Of a stretch of DNA of 64,000 nt, positions 60,030 to 64,000 are shown piece after piece. The stretch spans positions 1 to 64,000 of the forward strand of contig CAJXJK010000015.1 in the NCBI GenBank assembly GCA_913054135.1, in the 5' to 3' direction. Below the pieces are notes generated by a model. The model was not told where the DNA came from. It ran no database searches and saw nothing but the letters and a program-made list of their open reading frames with translations. Source of the DNA: an uncultured Flavobacteriales bacterium (lineage in GTDB: Bacteria; Bacteroidota; Bacteroidia; Flavobacteriales_D; Crocinitomicaceae). Position 1 is the first letter of the stretch; the number at the start of each line of letters is the position of its first letter. The translations under genes and the position numbers were made by a program.

Positions 60030-60701
60030 TTATTTTTGGAGAACAAAGTCGGCAGTGAGGGTACCATCATGCTTCACGTAGAATTCACTCAACATTAAAA
60101 TATCTTCTTCATCATCATTCTTATACTTCGTGATCTTGGTGTTGAAGTTATATCTGTGTGTCTTTGTTTTAAGTATCACCTGCAGCAAGTTCTCATCATC
60201 TTTAAGCTCTTTAATTTCTGATGTCATATCAATTTGTTCATTGTAACCTGCAGTTGCGTGACGCTCAAAATCACTACCGCTCTCAATTAAATGGTTTGAT
60301 TTATCTAAACCTGATTTTCTTTCATATACGACCATGAATTCGCCGTCTAGCATGTGATAGCCATTATCTCCATCATATTTAAAAGAGATAATCGCTAAGT
60401 CGGAAGTGAGTAAAATGACTTTACCATAACTCAACTCTTCAACGGCATCAAAAGTATAAATGAACTGCTTATCCAAAACGGGCTTCACAAAATCAAGACT
60501 GTGGCCGTCTGACATTTTACCTCCCTTTTTACTAGCATCAATGTAGCTTTGCAAATTTGCATCCGTTTCTGCCTCAACTACTGAGTTTGTTGCTACCGTA
60601 TCTTCTTGCCCCTGATCTTCACCTTGCGCATCCTCAGCCGATTTTGCAGCACAGGATAAAATCAAGAGAGATGTGAGTGTGATAAAAGTTGCCGTTTTCA
60701 T
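60030..60701 (-). CDS. Uncharacterised lipoprotein
   Basis: 223 residues with lipoprotein signal MKTATFITLTSLLILSC. After an acidic, low-complexity linker (EDAQGEDQGQEDTVAT) the domain is mostly beta: YGKVILLTSDLAIISFKYDGDNGYHMLDGEFMV, LQVILKTKTHRYNFNTKIT. No family recognised. It follows the epimerase-like gene by 15 bases and is probably the last gene of a three-gene operon starting at 61758. Confidence 0.75.
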   Translation of the reverse strand: MKTATFITLTSLLILSCAAKSAEDAQGEDQGQEDTVATNSVVEAETDANLQSYIDASKKGGKMSDGHSLDFVKPVLDKQFIYTFDAVEELSYGKVILLTSDLAIISFKYDGDNGYHMLDGEFMVVYERKSGLDKSNHLIESGSDFERHATAGYNEQIDMTSEIKELKDDENLLQVILKTKTHRYNFNTKITKYKNDDEEDILMLSEFYVKHDGTLTADFVLQK

Positions 60702-60716
60702 GATTTAAATATAAGA

Positions 60717-61376
60717 TTATTTATCTGCGATTATTTGAATTTCGCCTGACTCAATAATTGATTTCTCTACTGGTCTGTTAGCTAATCGTAGCATTGCCTC
60801 AGCTATTCTTTCAGCTTTTATTGATCTGTATTTTTTTATGGGACCAAATAAGAGCAAATTAAAAAAAGCAAAGATGGCCGCAAAGAATTTCTCTCCCGCT
60901 CTCTTTTCGTTTCTATCTCCTGTAATTAATGCCGGACGAAGAATAAATGTGTTTTTGATTTTTTGCTCAAGAACCACTTCTTCCATCTCCCCCTTTGTGT
61001 TATTATAAAAAATAGAACTCCCCTTTTTCGCTCCCATTGCTGAGATTACCAAAAAAGTATCAATTGAGTTTGATACACACAGCTTTGCTGCAGTTGTAGG
61101 AATTCCGAAATCTATTTGATGGTATTTTTCTTTATCAGGAGTTTTCTTTTTGGTGGTACCAATGCAGCAATACACTTCATCTGCCTTAAAAAGGTCAGCT
61201 GATTTTTCGAGCTCAAATAAATCAATGACATATTCTTTGATTTTAGGGTGGCTCAGCTTTGAGGCAGATCTTGAGAAGAGCTTTATTTCTGCATATCTAT
61301 CATCCTTCAAAAGTTTCTCTAGCAAGAGACTTCCGGTTAAACCTGAGCTCCCAAGTATGATGGCAGTTTTAGACAT
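60717..61376 (-). CDS. NAD(P)-binding epimerase-like protein (HTATIP2/TIP30-like SDR)
   Basis: 219-residue atypical short-chain dehydrogenase-reductase. The dinucleotide-binding loop is ILGSSGLTGSLLLEKLL (G-x-x-G-x-x-G) at residues 7-22; later YCCIGTTKKKTPDKEKYHQIDFG, VISAMGAK, and the YNNTKGEME stretch holding the Tyr-x-x-x-Lys. Close by eye to bacterial HTATIP2-like oxidoreductases. Substrate unknown. One base separates it from the upstream gene. Confidence 0.87.
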   Translation of the reverse strand: MSKTAIILGSSGLTGSLLLEKLLKDDRYAEIKLFSRSASKLSHPKIKEYVIDLFELEKSADLFKADEVYCCIGTTKKKTPDKEKYHQIDFGIPTTAAKLCVSNSIDTFLVISAMGAKKGSSIFYNNTKGEMEEVVLEQKIKNTFILRPALITGDRNEKRAGEKFFAAIFAFFNLLLFGPIKKYRSIKAERIAEAMLRLANRPVEKSIIESGEIQIIADK

Positions 61377-61377
61377 A

Positions 61378-61758
61378 TTATAATTTCGTCTTTTTACAAA
61401 GAACCACTCCCTTACTATCCTTAATAGTGATTGACTTTACTTGAACGTGTGGCAGTCTCAACACCTTAGCATCTCTATCAGCCTTTGAATTGTTTTCGTT
61501 TGAGTAAAATTCAAGATCAGTTAGCAAGACTAATGGCCAAGATTTAACTTCAGTTTTCAAGAAAGAGCCACCATTCTCCATTTCATACTCTACCTTCTCG
61601 TCTTCAAAAGGAAGCAGATTACAATTGATTGTGGTCATGCTTTCACCTCTCACCATTTCAGCCTCATACAGTTCAATCTCGGCTAATCCGTAAGGAAGAG
61701 TTGCGTTCACTTCTCTCCAAAACATGCTGTCTTTATTAAACAAATCATTTTCGTTCAT
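61378..61758 (-). CDS. Uncharacterised 126-residue protein
   Basis: No signal peptide; acidic N-terminal half (LPYGLAEIELYEAEMVRGE) and a beta-rich remainder ending in VKSITIKDSKGVVLCKKTK. No family recognised. First gene of a probable operon with the epimerase-like protein and a lipoprotein. The box TAAATTTG (61763-61770) ends four bases before the ATG. Confidence 0.7.
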   Translation of the reverse strand: MNENDLFNKDSMFWREVNATLPYGLAEIELYEAEMVRGESMTTINCNLLPFEDEKVEYEMENGGSFLKTEVKSWPLVLLTDLEFYSNENNSKADRDAKVLRLPHVQVKSITIKDSKGVVLCKKTKL

Positions 61759-61762
61759 GCTG

Positions 61763-61770
61763 CAAATTTA
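61763..61770 (-). promoter_or_regulatory. Promoter -7 box of the 61758 operon
   Basis: Minus-strand TAAATTTG, four bases before the ATG; no clear TTG. Confidence 0.5.
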
Positions 61771-61850
61771 ATGAATAGCAGAGAGCTTTCCTGAACTCAT
61801 TTATATTGAAGAACCAATTTCTAAGATTAACGTTGAAAACAAAACATCAT

Positions 61851-62040
61851 CTTACTTTTTTTCATTACCAAAAAAAGTAAGCAAAAAAGGCTAGGACGGC
61901 GAAAGCTTACCTAAAATGATCCAAACAAATTCTTGACCGCGAAATCATTCCAATATCGCCCAGTATCCTGGGATTGGAAAAATCGCTCTTTCAAAAATTC
62001 TTATTGGTCATTTTTGACGGCTCCACTTTCAATTGTCCGA
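61851..62040. repeat. Structured intergenic repeat, copy B
   Basis: 190 bases matching 57218-57406 in the same orientation. Helices: CTTACTTTTTTT / AAAAAAAGTAAG (61851-61881), TTCCAAT...ATTGGAA with CCCAG...CTGGG, and GGAC..GAAAG (61894-61905) with CTTTC...GTCC (62026-62038). The second pair of the first hairpin is T-A here and C-G in copy A; one pair of the long-range helix is A-T here and T-A in copy A. Confidence 0.85.
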
Positions 62041-62077
62041 CAAAATTGATTTCTGTATTTAAATCAAATCATTCTTT

Positions 62078-62085
62078 TAATTTTG
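62078..62085 (+). promoter_or_regulatory. Promoter -7 box of the 62090 GNAT gene
   Basis: TAATTTTG ending four bases before the GTG start. Confidence 0.5.
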
Positions 62086-62089
62086 ATGT

Positions 62090-62608
62090 GTGAATTATAG
62101 AATTGAAAAGCCAAGGGCCGCCGATATCGTAGAGCTTACAAAAGTTGCAATTACAACCTTTAGGCAATCACACGGACACAGTTCTCCCAAAGAAGATTTA
62201 GAAAATTACATCTCTCAAAACTTTACAGAGGCCAATTTTCTAGCTGAAATTCAAGATGAAGTGAATGATTATCGCTTACTCATTGTGGAAAACAAGATTG
62301 TGGGTTATTCAAAAATCAGATTGAATCATAGCATTGAAGGCTACGATCAAAATATCACAAAATTAGAACGCATTTATCTTTTAGAAGAAGTGCATGGCAG
62401 TGGCTTGGGTAAGTTATTCTTTGACTTTAACGTTTCCATTTCAAAAGATGCAGGCCAAAAAGGTATTTGGCTATATGTTTGGGTTGACAACCACCGAGCA
62501 ATTAAGTTTTATAATAAAATGGGCTTTAAAATTGTAGGCCGTTATGATTTCGAGATCTCAAAAACGCATTCAAACCCTAATCATCAAATGTATTTGTCAT
62601 TCAATTGA
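62090..62608 (+). CDS. GNAT-family N-acetyltransferase
   Basis: 172-residue cytoplasmic acetyltransferase. N-terminal PRAADIVELTKVAITTFRQSHG, central strand and CoA loop RIYLLEEVHGSGLGKLFFDF (Q/R-x-x-G-x-G/A region as HGSGLG), C-terminal WLYVWVDNHRAIKFYNKMGFKIVG. Closest type is the spermidine/PaiA-like acetyltransferase group, with low confidence. The GTG start at 62090 is the only one before the conserved N-terminus. The M23 gene follows. Confidence 0.9.
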   Translation: MNYRIEKPRAADIVELTKVAITTFRQSHGHSSPKEDLENYISQNFTEANFLAEIQDEVNDYRLLIVENKIVGYSKIRLNHSIEGYDQNITKLERIYLLEEVHGSGLGKLFFDFNVSISKDAGQKGIWLYVWVDNHRAIKFYNKMGFKIVGRYDFEISKTHSNPNHQMYLSFN

Positions 62609-62629
62609 GTGATAATTTCTAGTTTAACT

Positions 62630-63307
62630 ATGTCATCACTCATTCAGCAATTAACATCATTGAACAGCAACAGCCCAATAAATTTGGGCGAAGCCAATTC
62701 AAAATCTTGGGTAAAACTTGACCTATCGCAAGATAACCCTCAACTTAAATTGTTAGATGTAAGCTCTTCTCAGCTCTTGAGCGAATACATTAATAATCAC
62801 ATCAAGGAGGCGCAAGCCAAAGTTGCTTGGGGAGGTTATTTGGAGCAGAGAAATATCTACCAAAGAAGTACTTACTTCAATTCGACAGCCGAAGATGAGC
62901 GCAATATTCATTTAGGAATTGACATTTGGGCAGCTGCGGGAACTGAAGTTTTCGCCCCAGTAGATGGCAAAATTCACAGTTTTAATAACAATACTAATTA
63001 TGGTGATTACGGCCCAACTATCATTATTGCGCACGAAGTTGAGGGTTTTAAGTTCCACACCCTTTATGGACATTTAAGTTTATCATCTATTAAAAACATT
63101 AAGCAAGGAGACATTATTAAGGGCGGGAGTAAAGTCGGAAATTTAGGTGCCTCAGATGTTAACGGAGATTACCCTCCTCATCTACATTTTCAAATTGTTA
63201 TTGATATACAAGACTTCCTTGGAGACTATCCGGGCGTGTGTTCTCAAAAAGATTTAGAGTTCTACAAGAAGAATTGTCCTGACCCGAATATCTTATTGGC
63301 TATTTAA
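62630..63307 (+). CDS. M23-type metallopeptidase domain protein without signal peptide
   Basis: 225 residues from ATG 62630; a GTG at 62609 would add seven residues. The M23 (LytM) metal ligands are present: HLGIDIW (His and Asp), then HLHFQ (H-x-H) near residue 192, with YGHLS between. There is no signal peptide or membrane segment, so action on peptidoglycan is not obvious. The segment NIHLGIDIWAAAGTEVFAPVDG resembles the M23 domain found inside large class III aminotransferase fusions. A cytosolic role is possible. Confidence 0.82.
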   Translation: MSSLIQQLTSLNSNSPINLGEANSKSWVKLDLSQDNPQLKLLDVSSSQLLSEYINNHIKEAQAKVAWGGYLEQRNIYQRSTYFNSTAEDERNIHLGIDIWAAAGTEVFAPVDGKIHSFNNNTNYGDYGPTIIIAHEVEGFKFHTLYGHLSLSSIKNIKQGDIIKGGSKVGNLGASDVNGDYPPHLHFQIVIDIQDFLGDYPGVCSQKDLEFYKKNCPDPNILLAI

Positions 63308-63894
63308 ATGCTTGTCAACTCTACAATGACTTCATTTCGTCGGTTAAAAACATCAAATGGAGAATTGTATCCCATAAAGCTGTATTCGCCATTATGTTTT
63401 AAACCATGTACGTAAAGCAACTTATTCAAAGCCGTTTTATACATCTCTATTTTAGCATCATTCGCATAACCCGAAAATTGGATAGCAGCTACAATGCGCT
63501 CTGGTTCTTGCTTAAACTTTACGTTCTTATTATTTGGAGACGGCAAATCTTCTAGGGAATACTCACCAGGCACCATAAACTTCATGGTCATTTGCTGATC
63601 CATCTCCATTTCAACAGGTGATGTCATGGCGATAGATTGCCCTTTTTCATTGCCTCCGAATATGTAACCGGCTAATTGTCTGAAGCCTGCAGATGAAGAA
63701 GCATCATAACTGGTATCATCAATGGTGACATAAGAGAAAGTTGCCGGAGCATATTTTCTTATTTCGAAGTTCTCAAAACTCTTGATCACCTCATACTCAT
63801 ACATTTCAATTTTAGCTGTCAAACTCTTTGCCCATATTTGGCTAGCAGTAAATAACACGACCAGTGTAATTACTATTCCCATCATCACTTTCAT
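63304..63894 (-). CDS. SOUL-family heme-binding-like protein
   Basis: 196 residues. An N-terminal hydrophobic segment (MGIVITLVVLFTASQIWA) acts as signal or anchor; the SOUL domain follows: YEVIKSFENFEIRKYAPATFSYVTI, the FRQLAGYIFGGNEKGQSIAMTSPVEME signature, and a C-terminal YNSPFDVFNRRNEVIVEL. Relatives bind heme or porphyrin in eukaryotes; bacterial function is unknown. Converges on the M23 gene with a four-base overlap. Confidence 0.93.
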   Translation of the reverse strand: MKVMMGIVITLVVLFTASQIWAKSLTAKIEMYEYEVIKSFENFEIRKYAPATFSYVTIDDTSYDASSSAGFRQLAGYIFGGNEKGQSIAMTSPVEMEMDQQMTMKFMVPGEYSLEDLPSPNNKNVKFKQEPERIVAAIQFSGYANDAKIEMYKTALNKLLYVHGLKHNGEYSFMGYNSPFDVFNRRNEVIVELTSI

Positions 63895-64000
63895 CCTTTT
63901 TTAATTAATGTGTCTATGCTTTATAAACAAAGGGGATGCTGATTTGTTCTTAGGAGGTAAGAAAGTTCTTTTTGTTTGCCTTTATGAAATTTTCAAAATT
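63895..64000. other. Intergenic end of window
   Basis: Upstream region of the SOUL gene. An ATG at 63984 followed by AAA TTT TCA AAA could be the start of a rightward gene cut by the window edge; 17 bases are too few to support a call. Confidence 0.3.

Larger units (their letters stand above)
61759..62089. other. 331-base divergent intergenic region
   Basis: Contents from left to right: promoter box of the leftward operon (61763-61770), about 80 featureless bases, repeat copy B (61851-62040), then 37 bases to the promoter box of the rightward GNAT gene (62078-62085). Nothing else seen. Confidence 0.8.

Noticed and set aside
57218-62040. Repeat pair as ends of a composite transposon
   Set aside because: The copies are in direct orientation, the genes between are ordinary chromosomal genes, and no transposase is present.

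Overview
The window looks like chromosome from a Bacteroidota bacterium, most likely class Flavobacteriia. The DNA is visibly AT-rich. Many genes are preceded by the Bacteroidota promoter box TAnnTTTG (sometimes with TTG about 16-22 bases upstream), and Shine-Dalgarno sequences are essentially absent. Gene families typical of the phylum recur: type III glutamine synthetase, WG-repeat proteins, TlpA/DUF4369 proteins, TonB-C-terminal proteins, DUF4836-like lipoproteins, menaquinone and lipid A genes. I see no rRNA, tRNA, CRISPR array, prophage or insertion sequence. About 70 genes are densely packed, often overlapping by 1-12 bases.

Layout. 1-1320: 5' part of metX (minus strand) behind a SAM-I riboswitch and a 34-codon Met/Cys-rich leader ORF. 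1429-7281: glutamine synthetase III, an Hsp20 chaperone with a repeated operator-like upstream region, a DUF4836-like lipoprotein divergent from an unknown gene with interlocking promoters, and a Nudix hydrolase. 7363-14208: acyl-CoA carboxylase beta subunit, PAP2 phosphatase, two tandem TPR-SpoIIE phosphatases, and a secreted-protein gene that appears frameshifted. 14205-24014: small-molecule enzymes, transporters, an asymmetric ABC-F protein, lipoproteins, a 33-residue Cys/Lys peptide gene. 24014-33438: WG-repeat/TonB-like pair, lipid A acyltransferase, rarA, menA, trmD, and a row of five small secreted TonB-C proteins. 33521-40177: SulP transporter, WD40-caspase protein, two tandem SiaC-family (DUF1987) proteins, cold shock protein. 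40353-46740: a compact minus-strand operon lpxK, purine nucleoside phosphorylase, gatB, two TlpA-like proteins, lpxH. 46922-56453: formylglutamate amidohydrolase plus a cytosolic substrate-binding-like protein, unknown secreted proteins, apaG, pruA, an aminolipid acyltransferase pair, a lipoprotein. 56464-63894: DJ-1-like lipoprotein, LOG-family enzyme, deacetylase-family enzyme, an epimerase-like operon, GNAT, a signal-less M23 domain protein and a SOUL protein.

Genes that may work together: lpxK, lpxH and the LpxL-like acyltransferase (lipid A); the two acyltransferases at 53532-55285 (amino-acid-containing lipids); the SpoIIE phosphatases and the SiaC-family proteins (serine-phosphorylation partner switching, inferred across 25 kb).

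The most unusual items are a roughly 190-base intergenic repeat present twice (57218-57406 and 61851-62040), whose two copies differ by paired changes that preserve two separate helices; the SAM riboswitch placed directly in front of a Met/Cys-rich leader peptide ORF rather than metX; and a set of genes whose start codon lies only 4-8 bases after the -7 promoter box, suggesting leaderless mRNAs.
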